Shown one piece after another: positions 52,632-61,875 of a DNA stretch of 64,000 bases (position 1 is the stretch's first letter; each line of letters begins with the position of its first letter). The translations under genes and the position numbers were made by a program. The DNA is from JANRIG01 sp033765235 (GTDB lineage Bacteria; Bacteroidota; Bacteroidia; Cytophagales; UBA9547), in NCBI GenBank assembly GCA_033765235.1, contig JANRIG010000020.1, positions 248,001 through 312,000 on the forward strand, given 5' to 3'. The notes beneath the pieces are model-generated. The model worked only from the letters and a program-made list of their open reading frames with translations, was not told where the DNA came from and searched no databases.

Positions 52632-53436
52632 TTTGGGGAATGTACAAAATTTTGCATCCTTGAAAATATTCGTCAATATTAACTTTATTTTCAAATATAC
52701 CATACACTGCTGAGCCTGAGCCTGACATAGAGGCATACACAGCTCCCAATTCATACAATTTTTGTTTTATTGCTGCTATTCGAGGATGTAATAGGAACAC
52801 CGAAGTTTCAAAATCATTTATCAAGGTGTCTTTCCATGATTTAATGTCTGTGGTTAATATTTTTGAAATACTATTTTTAGGTTTTGCAGGTGTTATTCCT
52901 GCATAGGCCATAGGTGTGGACACGTGAATATCAGGGCATATGATATAAATGTGATAATTTTGAAGATTTATAGCTACACTTTCGAGCACATCGCCTTTTT
53001 GAGACCCTATTTTTGGCATGTTTTCTAAAAAAAACGCGCAGTCGCTGCCCAATTTTGCAGCATACTCATGCAATGTATCGGCGGTGATGCTGAGATGAAA
53101 TATTTCATTGAGCATTTTGAGCACCCATGCACCGTCTGCCGAGCCTCCGCCCAATCCTGCACCCATAGGCACTATTTTGTGCAAATGAATATTTACCGCA
53201 GGTATATCATGGTATTGATTGATAATATTGAATGCTTTAGAACAAATATTACTTTCAGCATTTCCGGGTATAGGTATTCCGGATATATGCATCTTATAAT
53301 GAGATGCCTCTGTGATTTCAATTATGTCGCCGTAAGGCACTGGGTAAAAGCAGGTTTCAATGTTGTGATATCCATCAGCGCGCTTCTGTATCACATGCAA
53401 GCCTAAGTTTATCTTTATGCCTGGAAAGCCTATCAT
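52621..53436 (-). CDS. ispE: 4-diphosphocytidyl-2-C-methyl-D-erythritol kinase
   Basis: IspE (271 residues), a GHMP kinase of the MEP pathway. The N-terminal GIKINLGLHVIQKRADGYHN is diagnostic, the ATP loop is PMGAGLGGGSADGAW (about residues 88-102), and the C-terminal MSGSGSAVYGIF matches the family. I chose the ATG at 53436 (MIGFPGIKINLG), 4 bases after the dnaJ stop; the ATG at 53448 would overlap dnaJ. It ends a leftward unit grpE-dnaJ-ispE. Confidence 0.95.
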   Translation of the reverse strand: MIGFPGIKINLGLHVIQKRADGYHNIETCFYPVPYGDIIEITEASHYKMHISGIPIPGNAESNICSKAFNIINQYHDIPAVNIHLHKIVPMGAGLGGGSADGAWVLKMLNEIFHLSITADTLHEYAAKLGSDCAFFLENMPKIGSQKGDVLESVAINLQNYHIYIICPDIHVSTPMAYAGITPAKPKNSISKILTTDIKSWKDTLINDFETSVFLLHPRIAAIKQKLYELGAVYASMSGSGSAVYGIFENKVNIDEYFQGCKILYIPQINK

Positions 53437-53440
53437 GAGG

Positions 53441-54583
53441 CTACACAAAAAATTCTTTCATACGCTCAAAGAAGCTTTTATCGTTTTTGCCCGGGTTGGG
53501 GGCAAAGTTTTGTGAGTTTCTGAGTTTCTCAAGTATCATACGTTCGTCGTTGGTAAGGTATTTGGGCACCCACAAGTTGATGTATATGAGCTGGTCGCCT
53601 CTGCCGTATCCATTCACATCTTTTACACCTTTGTCTTTGAGCCTGAGTATTTTGCCTCCTTGTGTGCCGGCGTCTATTTTTATTTTTACCTTTCCGTCAA
53701 TGGTAGGCACCTCTACTGATGTACCGAGTGCAGCGTCTATAAAGCTGATATGCAGGTCATATATGATATTGTTGCCTTCGCGCTTTAGCAGTTCATTTTC
53801 TTCTTCTTCTACTACTATAAGCAGGTCGCCGGGGTATCCACCGCGCTGTGGCACATTGCCTTTGCCGTTCATAGATAGTTGCATGCCTTCAGCAACTCCC
53901 GCAGGTATTTTTACTGATATTATTTCTTCATCTAAGGTGCGCCCCTCGCCTGCACACACTTCGCAACGCTCTATCACTATTTTGCCTTCGCCTTGGCATG
54001 TGCTGCAAGTGGTGGCACTCATCATTTGACCCAGCATGGTGTTCACTACTCTGCGCACTTGTCCGGAGCCGTTGCAAGTAGGACAGTTTTTATGTGAAGA
54101 GCCATTTTTGGCACCGTTTCCACCACATGCTCTGCAAGATACGTATCTTTTAACCTTTATTTTTTTTTCTACACCATTGGTTACTTCTTCGAGGTTGAGC
54201 TTGAGCTTGATACGCAGGTCAGAGCCTCTGCGCTGCCTGCCACCACCTCCTTGACCGCCAAAAAATGAGCCAAACGGACTTTCATCGCCAAATATACCGC
54301 CAAAGTGAGAGAATATATCTTCCATATTCATGCCACTGCCCCCGTTTGCTGATGCGCCTCCTACGCCCTGATGCCCAAATCTATCGTAGCGGCTTCGTTT
54401 TTCGCTATTGCTTAGTACATCATAGGCTTCTGCAGCTTCTTTGAATTTTTCTTCTGCCTCTTTATTGCCGGGGTTTTTATCGGGGTGGTATTGTATAGCC
54501 AGTTTGCGGTAAGCTTTTTTGAGTTCATCTTCGCCGGCGTTTCGACCTACTCCCAATACATCGTAATAATCTCTTTTTGCCAT
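53441..54583 (-). CDS. dnaJ: Chaperone protein DnaJ
   Basis: DnaJ (380 residues) delivers unfolded clients to DnaK. It shows the J domain with HPD at 33-35, a Gly/Phe-rich linker (~75-130), the zinc domain with four CxxCxGxG units (CRACGGNG, CPTCNGSG, CSTCQGEG, CEVCAGEG) and the two beta-sandwich C-terminal domains. It follows grpE by 21 bases, as usual in Bacteroidota. dnaK is not in the window. No HrcA/CIRCE element is seen upstream of grpE. Confidence 0.97.
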   Translation of the reverse strand: MAKRDYYDVLGVGRNAGEDELKKAYRKLAIQYHPDKNPGNKEAEEKFKEAAEAYDVLSNSEKRSRYDRFGHQGVGGASANGGSGMNMEDIFSHFGGIFGDESPFGSFFGGQGGGGRQRRGSDLRIKLKLNLEEVTNGVEKKIKVKRYVSCRACGGNGAKNGSSHKNCPTCNGSGQVRRVVNTMLGQMMSATTCSTCQGEGKIVIERCEVCAGEGRTLDEEIISVKIPAGVAEGMQLSMNGKGNVPQRGGYPGDLLIVVEEEENELLKREGNNIIYDLHISFIDAALGTSVEVPTIDGKVKIKIDAGTQGGKILRLKDKGVKDVNGYGRGDQLIYINLWVPKYLTNDERMILEKLRNSQNFAPNPGKNDKSFFERMKEFFV

Positions 54584-54604
54584 TATATAAGGTTAATATT
54601 TATG

Positions 54605-55156
54605 TCAGTTGCCTATCACTACTTTGGCTACACGTATAAGTTTTTCATGAAGATAATATCCCTTTTCTATTTCATCTACTACCTTGCCTTTGAGTGATGG
54701 TTCTGGAGCAGGTATTTGTGTGATGGCTTCATGTATATCTGCATTGAAGTCTGCCCCTTTGGCATCGAGAGGTTTAAGCCCTTTAGCTTCCAAGGTTTTA
54801 TTTAATTTGTTGTAAATAAGCAATATACCTTCTTTAAGCGTATTTATGTCTTCTGCATGGTCAAATGTGGCAATGGCACGGTCAAAGTCATCTTTGGCAG
54901 GCAGTATGGCAAGTATGAGTTGCTCATTGGCAGCACCTATGAGCTCAATGCGTTCTTTTGCGGTGCGTTTTCTATAGTTGTCAAACTCTGCTGTGAGCCT
55001 GAGAAGTTTGTCTTTGAGCTCAGAAATTTCATTTTTGAGTGGTTCAATATCAGCACTATTGTCTGCCTGTATGTCAGGGTTTTCTAAAGTTTCTACGTTA
55101 TCAGACGAGCTGTCATCTGCGTTTGATGTTTGAGCGGTTTGTTCTTCCATATTCAA
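54605..55156 (-). CDS. grpE: Nucleotide exchange factor GrpE
   Basis: GrpE (183 residues) exchanges nucleotide on DnaK. An acidic low-complexity N-terminus (NADDSSSDNVETLENPD) precedes the long coiled coil (EPLKNEISELKDKLLRLTAE) and the C-terminal beta domain, with FDRAIATF and the closing YYLHEKLIRVAKVVIGN. It leads the unit grpE-dnaJ-ispE and would be expected to respond to heat. No distinct heat-shock box is seen in the 250-base gap upstream. Confidence 0.96.
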   Translation of the reverse strand: MNMEEQTAQTSNADDSSSDNVETLENPDIQADNSADIEPLKNEISELKDKLLRLTAEFDNYRKRTAKERIELIGAANEQLILAILPAKDDFDRAIATFDHAEDINTLKEGILLIYNKLNKTLEAKGLKPLDAKGADFNADIHEAITQIPAPEPSLKGKVVDEIEKGYYLHEKLIRVAKVVIGN

Positions 55157-55379
55157 AATGGTTTTATTACAACATATACAATATAGTCAATAATCAAGCC
55201 ATTGCATATGGGCGGTGTCAAAATGTCATTTATATTTATATACATGGCATATTTGGTGTTGTAATTATATATCAAAATTCGTATGATTACTAGTAATTTA
55301 TTGGTTTGAAATATGGGCGTACAAAGTATATACAACCTAATCACTCAAACATAATTTTATCATAATCACTCAAGTATAT

Positions 55380-55387
55380 TATTTTTG
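55380..55387 (+). promoter_or_regulatory. -7 box (TAnnTTTG) for the FAD/Fe-S oxidoreductase
   Basis: TATTTTTG, exact to consensus, 22 bases before the ATG at 55410 in the 250-base gap between grpE and this gene. Confidence 0.55.
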
Positions 55388-55409
55388 CAAAAAAATATTA
55401 ATCCCATAG

Positions 55410-58355
55410 ATGAGTAATACATTGTCGCAATTGGCATCGGAACTGGAGGGAGAGCTCTATTTTGACGATTTCACCAAAAAACTGTACGCCACAGATGCGT
55501 CTGTGTACAAAATATTGCCTTTAGCAGTAGCCATACCCAAAAGCAAGAATGACATAAAAAAATTGATACAATATGCGCATACACACCACACCTCGCTCAT
55601 ACCACGCACTGCAGGTACCTCGCTCAACGGACAAGTGGTAGGCAGCGGCATAGTGGTAGATGTGAGCAAATATTGGAACCAAATATTGGAGGTGAACCAA
55701 CAAGAAATGTGGGTGAAGGTGCTCCCAGGTGTAAATTTAGACGAGCTTAATAAACATCTTGAACCTTTGGGCATGTTTTTTGGTCCTGAGACTTCCACTT
55801 CAAACCGTTGTAGAATTGGTGGTATGGTAGGAAATAACTCTTGCGGCTCACACTCTATGATATACGGCACCACGCGCGACCATTTGCTCGAAATAGATGC
55901 AATATTGAGCGATGGCACGGAGGTTACCTTCAATGCTATTTCAAAAAATGAGTTTGAAGCCAAGTGCAACCTCAAAAACTTAGAAGGTGCTCTTTACAGA
56001 CAAATAAATGACAGGCTCTCCACACCCAAAGTGCAACAAGAGATAAAGTCAGAATTTCCTAAGCCTGAAATAAGGCGCCGCAACAGTGGCTATGCCATTG
56101 ACGAACTGCTTGATACAGAAATATTCAGCAATGATACTTATCTTACCTACAAATCCGAAGCCCAACGTACAGATAGGCGATTTAACTTTTGCAAACTGTT
56201 GGCAGGCAGCGAAGGCACACTGGCATTTACCACCGCCATTAAGCTAAACTGCGTGCCTGTTCCTCCCCAAAACAAAGGTGCGCTTGTGGTACATCTTCAC
56301 TCTATATATGATGCCTGCAAGGCTACCATCATAGCAGCCAATCACCATCCGGGTGCTATAGAGCTCATGGATGATTTCATACTCGACAATGCAAAAAAGA
56401 ATACAGAGCAACAAAAAAATCTATTTTTCATACAGGGCAGTCCTAAAGCAGTGATAGTGGTAGAGTGGGCACGCCACACCCAAGAAGAAATATACAAGCA
56501 TATAGCCGAGCTGGAAGTTGAGTTGCAAGCTGCAGGTTATGGGTATCATTTCGCCAAACTGTATGGCTCAGAGATAAGTGCCTGCTGGGCTCTGCGCAAA
56601 GCAGGTCTGGGGCTGCTTGCCAATGTGCCCGGCGATTCTAAAGCAGTAGCATGCATAGAAGATACTGCTGTACACATACTAGACCAGCCGGAGTATATTG
56701 CAGAGTTTGAACAAATATTAAAAAAGTACCATAAAAGTAGTGTTTATTATGCACATATTGGCGACGGTGAAATACACCTGCGCCCTATTCTTGACCTCAA
56801 AAAGGCTGATGACAGAACACTATTTGTAACCATCACCTCTGAAGTGGCAGACTTGGTAAAAAAATACAGAGGTTCGCTCAGCGGCGAGCATGGCGATGGC
56901 ATAGTGAGAGGTCATTTTCTCAAAAGGATGATTGGCGAAGCCAACTATAACCTATGTATAGAAATAAAAAACACATGGGACCCTCATAATATATTCAACC
57001 CCAATAAAATAACACAGGTAGCAGAAATAGACAAAAACTTGAGATACACCTCCGGGCAAGTCACCAAAGAGATAGAAACATACTTTGATTTTTCAGCTAC
57101 CGAAGGCATTATTCGTATGGCCGAAAAGTGTAACGGTGCCGGCGATTGCCTCAAGAGCCACCACATAGGAGGCACCATGTGCCCAAGCTATATGGCCACC
57201 CGCAATGAGAAAGACAGTACAAGAGGCAGAGCCAATATATTGAGAGAAATACTTACACAGTCTTCTAAAAAAAATCCATTTGACCACCCTGATATAAAGC
57301 AAGCCATGGACCTGTGCCTGAGCTGCAAAGGATGCAAAAATGAGTGCAACAGCAATGTAGATGTGGCTATGCTTAAGGCTGAGTTTTTGCAACACTATTA
57401 TGATGCCAACGGAGTGCCCTTTCGCACACTTATGATTGGCAATTTTGTGCGAAGTATGCAAATAGCATCTCATATACCTGCTTTGTACAACACCTTTATG
57501 ACTTGGAAGCCCACTTCTGCCATGGCAAATGCCATCATGGGCATACATCCCAAACGCAAGTTTCCGCTGCTGCACCCATACACATTGCAACATTGGTACA
57601 AAAAAAATATTAAACCTAAGCCCGCAAATAGTCCGCACACGGTGTATCTCTTTTGCGATGAATTTACCAACTACAATGACGTGGAGATAGGAATAAAAAC
57701 CCTAAAATTGCTTACAAAATTAGGATATAATGTAATAATACCTTCGCACCACGAGAGTGGACGCACATTCCTATCCAAAGGTATGGTGCGCCAAGCGCAA
57801 ACACTTGCCAACAAAAATGTGGAAATATTATCCGGAATAGTAAATGCAAACACCCCATTGATAGGCATAGAACCTTCTGCAATACTGGGCTTTAGAGACG
57901 AATATCCCTTGCTAGTAAGCAGAGATAATGTGCCCAAAGCACAAACTTTGGCAAAATATTGCATGACAACAGATGAATTTTTGGCGAAAGAAATTGAGAC
58001 AGGAAATATTGAAAAAAGTAAGATAGCATCTGCACCCCTACAAATCAAGCTGCATGGGCACTGCCACCAAAAAGCCCTGAGCACGGTGGTGCACAGCAAA
58101 AAACTGCTTGAGTACGCAGGGCACAAGGTAGAACTTATACCATCCGGGTGCTGTGGTATGGCAGGCAGTTTTGGATATGAAAAAGAACACTACCAGGTAT
58201 CTATGCAGATAGGAGAGTTGGTGCTTTTTCCAACAATAAGAAAATCAACAGGATATGAAATAGTAGCATCGGGCACCAGCTGCCGCCATCAGATATACGA
58301 TGGCACAGGCAAGAAAGCCAAACATATTGTAGAAGTATTGGCAAATAATGAATGA
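55410..58355 (+). CDS. FAD-linked oxidase with Fe-S and CCG domains (YdiJ-like 2-hydroxyacid dehydrogenase)
   Basis: A 981-residue fusion of a GlcD-like FAD oxidase with a GlpC-like iron-sulfur part, as in E. coli YdiJ and other D-2-hydroxyglutarate or D-lactate dehydrogenases. The FAD-binding PCMH half has TSLNGQVVGSGIVVDVSKYW, GMVGNNSCGSHSMIYG and the C-terminal lobe SGEHGDGIVRGHFLKR. A 4Fe-4S region follows at about 575-650 (CNGAGDC, CLSCKGCKNEC). Cys-Cys-Gly type motifs at the end (GHCHQKAL, SGCCGMAGSFGYE) fit a second cluster site. It feeds electrons from a hydroxyacid to the quinone pool. It has its own promoter. Confidence 0.92.
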   Translation: MSNTLSQLASELEGELYFDDFTKKLYATDASVYKILPLAVAIPKSKNDIKKLIQYAHTHHTSLIPRTAGTSLNGQVVGSGIVVDVSKYWNQILEVNQQEMWVKVLPGVNLDELNKHLEPLGMFFGPETSTSNRCRIGGMVGNNSCGSHSMIYGTTRDHLLEIDAILSDGTEVTFNAISKNEFEAKCNLKNLEGALYRQINDRLSTPKVQQEIKSEFPKPEIRRRNSGYAIDELLDTEIFSNDTYLTYKSEAQRTDRRFNFCKLLAGSEGTLAFTTAIKLNCVPVPPQNKGALVVHLHSIYDACKATIIAANHHPGAIELMDDFILDNAKKNTEQQKNLFFIQGSPKAVIVVEWARHTQEEIYKHIAELEVELQAAGYGYHFAKLYGSEISACWALRKAGLGLLANVPGDSKAVACIEDTAVHILDQPEYIAEFEQILKKYHKSSVYYAHIGDGEIHLRPILDLKKADDRTLFVTITSEVADLVKKYRGSLSGEHGDGIVRGHFLKRMIGEANYNLCIEIKNTWDPHNIFNPNKITQVAEIDKNLRYTSGQVTKEIETYFDFSATEGIIRMAEKCNGAGDCLKSHHIGGTMCPSYMATRNEKDSTRGRANILREILTQSSKKNPFDHPDIKQAMDLCLSCKGCKNECNSNVDVAMLKAEFLQHYYDANGVPFRTLMIGNFVRSMQIASHIPALYNTFMTWKPTSAMANAIMGIHPKRKFPLLHPYTLQHWYKKNIKPKPANSPHTVYLFCDEFTNYNDVEIGIKTLKLLTKLGYNVIIPSHHESGRTFLSKGMVRQAQTLANKNVEILSGIVNANTPLIGIEPSAILGFRDEYPLLVSRDNVPKAQTLAKYCMTTDEFLAKEIETGNIEKSKIASAPLQIKLHGHCHQKALSTVVHSKKLLEYAGHKVELIPSGCCGMAGSFGYEKEHYQVSMQIGELVLFPTIRKSTGYEIVASGTSCRHQIYDGTGKKAKHIVEVLANNE

Positions 58356-58437
58356 AAGGGTATAAAATAGTATTCACACATGTTTGCATACTACCTGTTG
58401 CTTTAATAATTTTGAACAACTATATAAGTAATAGCTA

Positions 58438-60612
58438 TTGAAATATACTGTATTTATCATATTATTCATTTTATATATTGCGCAAGCACAAGACTCGCTC
58501 ACACTTGAAAATATATTTATTAATGGCAAGTTTGATGTGACTTCTGTATCCCAAGATATTCACTGGCTCAATACTCCTTACCAGTATTATACGGCAGACT
58601 ACGATGCAGCCGGCAACCCTGCCATAGTAGTAAAAAATATATTAAACAAAAAGAAAATAAGCACATTAGCTACCATGCGCCAGCTCACTCCAAGGGGTAG
58701 CGAAGTGCCCATATCTATTGAGGAAATGACCATGAGCAGCGATGGCAAATACATACTTATACAAAGCAAAAGCGTGCCTGTATATCGCCGGTCGAGGCAC
58801 GCACTTTATTATTATTTTAACACCAAAAATAAAAAACTCACCCCGTTGCACGATAGCACTATGGTAATAAATGCACAATTTTCGCCCGATGGACAAAAAA
58901 TAGCCTACACTTTGGATAATAACCTATATTATTACGAAATAGAAAAAAATACGCATATACAACTTACTACCGACGGCAAAAAAAATGAAATCATCAACGG
59001 GCAGAGCGATTGGGTGTATGAAGAGGAGTTTGAATTTACAAAAGCATACTTTTGGAGCCCCGACAGCAAATATCTGGCTTATTACAGGTTTGATGAATCC
59101 AAGGTGAAGCAATACACTATGCAGATGTGGCAGGGCCAACTATACCCGCAAAACTATACCTACAAATATCCCAAAGCCGGCGAGGCAAATGCAAAAGTGA
59201 AGATATTGGTACAAAATATATCAAATAATGCGGTGCGCACAGCCTTTGATGCCTCAGCCTATGACAACTACATACCACGCTTGATGTGGACCAATACTTC
59301 TGAAATACTAAGTATTCAAGAGCTCAATCGCACGCAAGATACATTGCAAATACTCCATTATAATACTACAAAAAACACCTGCGATACGGTGCTGCAAGTC
59401 ACAGACCCTGCTTATGTAGAGATAGATGATAATATGATTTATACCGACTCGTCTATCATTTTCACCAATGAGACCTCCGGCTACAGGCACATATATTCCT
59501 TTGATTATGTAAACAAAAAATATACCCAGCTTACCAAAGGCGGGTTTGAAGTATCGGGCATATTGTACTATGACTCTGCCAAAAAATATTTGTATTATTC
59601 CTCCAAAGAAGTACACAGCACCTATGGCAGTATTTTTGTCATTGACCTACAAAATAATAAAAAAATACCGCTTTGCACCACACCGGGGATATATGATGCT
59701 GATTTTCACCCTTCGGGGCAATATGCTATGCTCACACACCAAAGTGCCGAGCAGCCCTTAAGTACCTACTTGCTCAAAGCACATAATCAAAAAATATTGC
59801 CGTTGTATGACAATAAATTGCACAAAGCTGCTATAGACAGTATGAAGCTGCCACAGTTGAGCTATGACACATTTATCAACAATGACAACGACACCCTCAA
59901 CTACTGGATGATAAAACCTGCCAATTACAACACAAAAAAAAATCCTTTATTATTATTTGTATATGGAGGTCCGGGTTCGCAAGCTGTGCTCAATACTTGG
60001 TACGACAAAAAAATGTATTGGCACCAATACTTGGCAAGCAAAGGCTATGTAGTGGCATGCCTCGACAATCGCGGTACGGGAGGCAAAGGAGCTTACCTAA
60101 AAAAATGTACTACCTATAAATTGGGCAAACTTGAAGCAGAAGACCAAATACAATTTGCCAAATATCTAAGCAATGAATCATATATAGATGCCTCACGCAT
60201 AGGCATTTGGGGCTGGAGTTTTGGAGGTTATCTGTCTACCTTGTGCCTATTATTGGGCAATGATATATTCAAGGCTGCCATAGCCGTGGCACCCGTGACC
60301 TCTTGGAGGCTATATGATACTATATATACCGAACGGTTTCTCAAAAACCCAACAGACAACGCCAAAGGATATGATGAATATTCACCACTCACACATGCAC
60401 ACCGCCTCAAAGGCAACTATCTGCTCATACATGGCACTGCCGATGACAATGTGCATTATCAAAATACGATAGAAATGCAGCGAATGCTCATAAAAGAAGG
60501 CAAACAATTCAATGCATTTACATATCCGGACAAGGCGCATGGCATAAGTGGTGCTACTACCAGGTATCACCTCTTCAGACAAATGACAGAATATTTGTTC
60601 AAAAACCTTTGA
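58438..60612 (+). CDS. Secreted S9 family prolyl peptidase (DPP-IV like)
   Basis: A 724-residue dipeptidyl-peptidase IV-type enzyme. A signal peptide (KYTVFIILFILYIAQAQ) leads to a beta-propeller N-domain carrying the DPP-IV glutamates in DWVYEEEF (Glu195/Glu196), then an alpha/beta hydrolase domain with the nucleophile Ser594 in GWSFGGY, an Asp in GTADDNVHYQN and His in DKAHGIS. This predicts removal of Xaa-Pro dipeptides from peptide N-termini in the periplasm. The start is a TTG at 58438; no ATG is near. It follows the oxidoreductase by 82 bases and is convergent with the Fic gene. Confidence 0.94.
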   Translation: MKYTVFIILFILYIAQAQDSLTLENIFINGKFDVTSVSQDIHWLNTPYQYYTADYDAAGNPAIVVKNILNKKKISTLATMRQLTPRGSEVPISIEEMTMSSDGKYILIQSKSVPVYRRSRHALYYYFNTKNKKLTPLHDSTMVINAQFSPDGQKIAYTLDNNLYYYEIEKNTHIQLTTDGKKNEIINGQSDWVYEEEFEFTKAYFWSPDSKYLAYYRFDESKVKQYTMQMWQGQLYPQNYTYKYPKAGEANAKVKILVQNISNNAVRTAFDASAYDNYIPRLMWTNTSEILSIQELNRTQDTLQILHYNTTKNTCDTVLQVTDPAYVEIDDNMIYTDSSIIFTNETSGYRHIYSFDYVNKKYTQLTKGGFEVSGILYYDSAKKYLYYSSKEVHSTYGSIFVIDLQNNKKIPLCTTPGIYDADFHPSGQYAMLTHQSAEQPLSTYLLKAHNQKILPLYDNKLHKAAIDSMKLPQLSYDTFINNDNDTLNYWMIKPANYNTKKNPLLLFVYGGPGSQAVLNTWYDKKMYWHQYLASKGYVVACLDNRGTGGKGAYLKKCTTYKLGKLEAEDQIQFAKYLSNESYIDASRIGIWGWSFGGYLSTLCLLLGNDIFKAAIAVAPVTSWRLYDTIYTERFLKNPTDNAKGYDEYSPLTHAHRLKGNYLLIHGTADDNVHYQNTIEMQRMLIKEGKQFNAFTYPDKAHGISGATTRYHLFRQMTEYLFKNL

Positions 60613-60619
60613 ATATAAA

Positions 60620-60680
60620 AAAGTTGCCTAATATGTACCCTGCCTATTATATTACAGGGTATAAGACCTTAAGCAACTTT
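60620..60680. terminator. Compound hairpin between convergent S9 peptidase and Fic genes
   Basis: Outer arms AAAGTTGC (60620-60627)/GCAACTTT (60673-60680), inner arms TACCCTG (60636-60642)/CAGGGTA (60655-60661). It overlaps the last codons of the Fic gene and is placed to stop transcription from both sides. Confidence 0.55.
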
Positions 60681-61736
60681 ATATACACTGGCTTTGAGCT
60701 CTCCGTATTTTAGCACTTTGCCATGCTTTACAAGGTATGCCATATCTTTTTTGAGGCTGGCTATATGCACCTTTTTCATGGCCGTAGCTATATCTACCAT
60801 CTTTGACATGCCTTGCTTTTGCATCACAGCTATTATCCGTTTTTGTCTTTCGGTAATATATGTGCCATTCGGCTTTAGTGCTGCAAGTTTTACATTGAGC
60901 TTCTCGGTAAGTATCACCAGGCTTTCGGTAAAAAATAGCAACCACTCATCTATACGCTCATGAGGGGTATTTCTATTTTTTTGTCCATTCATCAAAGCGT
61001 TATAGTAGCTGTCTTTGTGGCTTTCTATATGGTTTTCAAATGATATATATTCTATGAACTGATACCCCGCTTGCAGTAGCAACAGGGTAGTCAATAGCCT
61101 TGAAAGCCTGCCATTACCATCTTGAAAAGGGTGTATTGACAAAAACTCAAATACAAATACCGCCACCACTAAGACCGGGTGCAGCTCTTTGTTTTTGAGC
61201 TGTATATTGGTCCATGATATCAGGTCATACATCTCATGGGTAGTGAGGTGTGGCTCTGTAGTGCGAAATATTACCCTTTGGGCACCATCGGGATAATTGG
61301 CTACTACTTTGTTGCTCAAATATTTGTATGCCCCTTTGTGGCGTTGGTCTTTGCTGCTATGCCTGAGTAGCAGGGTATGCAATTGCAATATGATATTTTC
61401 GCTCAGAGATATATCTGCATACGAAGTCTCAATCATCTCTAATACTTCATAGTAGCCTGCTGCCTCTTGCTCATCGCGGCTTTCTAAGTGCTGTATATGC
61501 AAGTCTTTGAGTAGCGTATTCACCTCTGCATCGGTCAATGTAGAGCCTTCTATGCGTGTAGATGAGCCTACGCTCTCTACAGTAGCCATATGGCGCAGCT
61601 GCAGCATAGGTTTTTTATCTATATTTTTATAGGCACTGTTCCATTTTACCTTATAGTTGTCCAAAGTAGATAAACGCCTATTTATCTCGGCCTTTACAGG
61701 CTCTGAAAAGGCTATTTTTTCTATTAATTCCATCAT
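60669..61736 (-). CDS. Fic family protein with N-terminal inhibitory motif
   Basis: A 355-residue Fic-domain protein, of a type that transfers AMP (or another nucleotide part) to a target protein. The catalytic motif HPFQDGNGRLSR puts the active His at about residue 202. The N-terminal S-S-T-R-I-E-G segment (about 58-64) fits the class II inhibitory (S/T)xxxE(G/N) motif that blocks the site in cis. A winged-helix-like C-terminus follows (about 290-355; TERQKRIIAVMQKQGMSK). The frame is open to a TTG at 61748, but a -7 box at 61753-61760 makes the ATG at 61736 or 61733 the likely start. It stands alone with no antitoxin gene; inhibition is intramolecular. Confidence 0.92.
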   Translation of the reverse strand: MMELIEKIAFSEPVKAEINRRLSTLDNYKVKWNSAYKNIDKKPMLQLRHMATVESVGSSTRIEGSTLTDAEVNTLLKDLHIQHLESRDEQEAAGYYEVLEMIETSYADISLSENIILQLHTLLLRHSSKDQRHKGAYKYLSNKVVANYPDGAQRVIFRTTEPHLTTHEMYDLISWTNIQLKNKELHPVLVVAVFVFEFLSIHPFQDGNGRLSRLLTTLLLLQAGYQFIEYISFENHIESHKDSYYNALMNGQKNRNTPHERIDEWLLFFTESLVILTEKLNVKLAALKPNGTYITERQKRIIAVMQKQGMSKMVDIATAMKKVHIASLKKDMAYLVKHGKVLKYGELKASVYKVA

Positions 61737-61752
61737 AAATTCATTCAAAGTA

Positions 61753-61760
61753 CAAATCTA
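61753..61760 (-). promoter_or_regulatory. -7 box (TAnnTTTG) for the Fic gene
   Basis: The minus strand reads TAGATTTG, exact to consensus. Transcription would begin near 61746, only about 10 bases before the preferred ATG, so the leader is very short. The box overlaps the first unit of the 11-base tandem repeat. Confidence 0.55.
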
Positions 61761-61790
61761 TAAATTATCTATAAATTATCTATAAACTAT
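61758..61790. repeat. 11-base tandem repeat, three units, over the Fic promoter
   Basis: CTATAAATTAT, CTATAAATTAT, CTATAAACTAT lie end to end (units at 61758, 61769, 61780). One helical turn per unit and their place across and upstream of the -7 box suggest an operator, or a slippage-prone switch if unit number varies. Confidence 0.8.
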
Positions 61791-61875
61791 TTGTATTATT
61801 GGCATGTACAATATTGTGTGCGAATATATTTTGCACAAAGTCTGCTATATTTGGGGTGAAATATGTTTTCTAATT

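Noticed and set aside
55157..55409. CIRCE/HrcA operator upstream of grpE
   Set aside because: No TTAGCACTC-N9-GAGTGCTAA-like inverted repeat is present; a distant TAnnTTTG match at 55346-55353 was also left out, being about 190 bases from the start codon.
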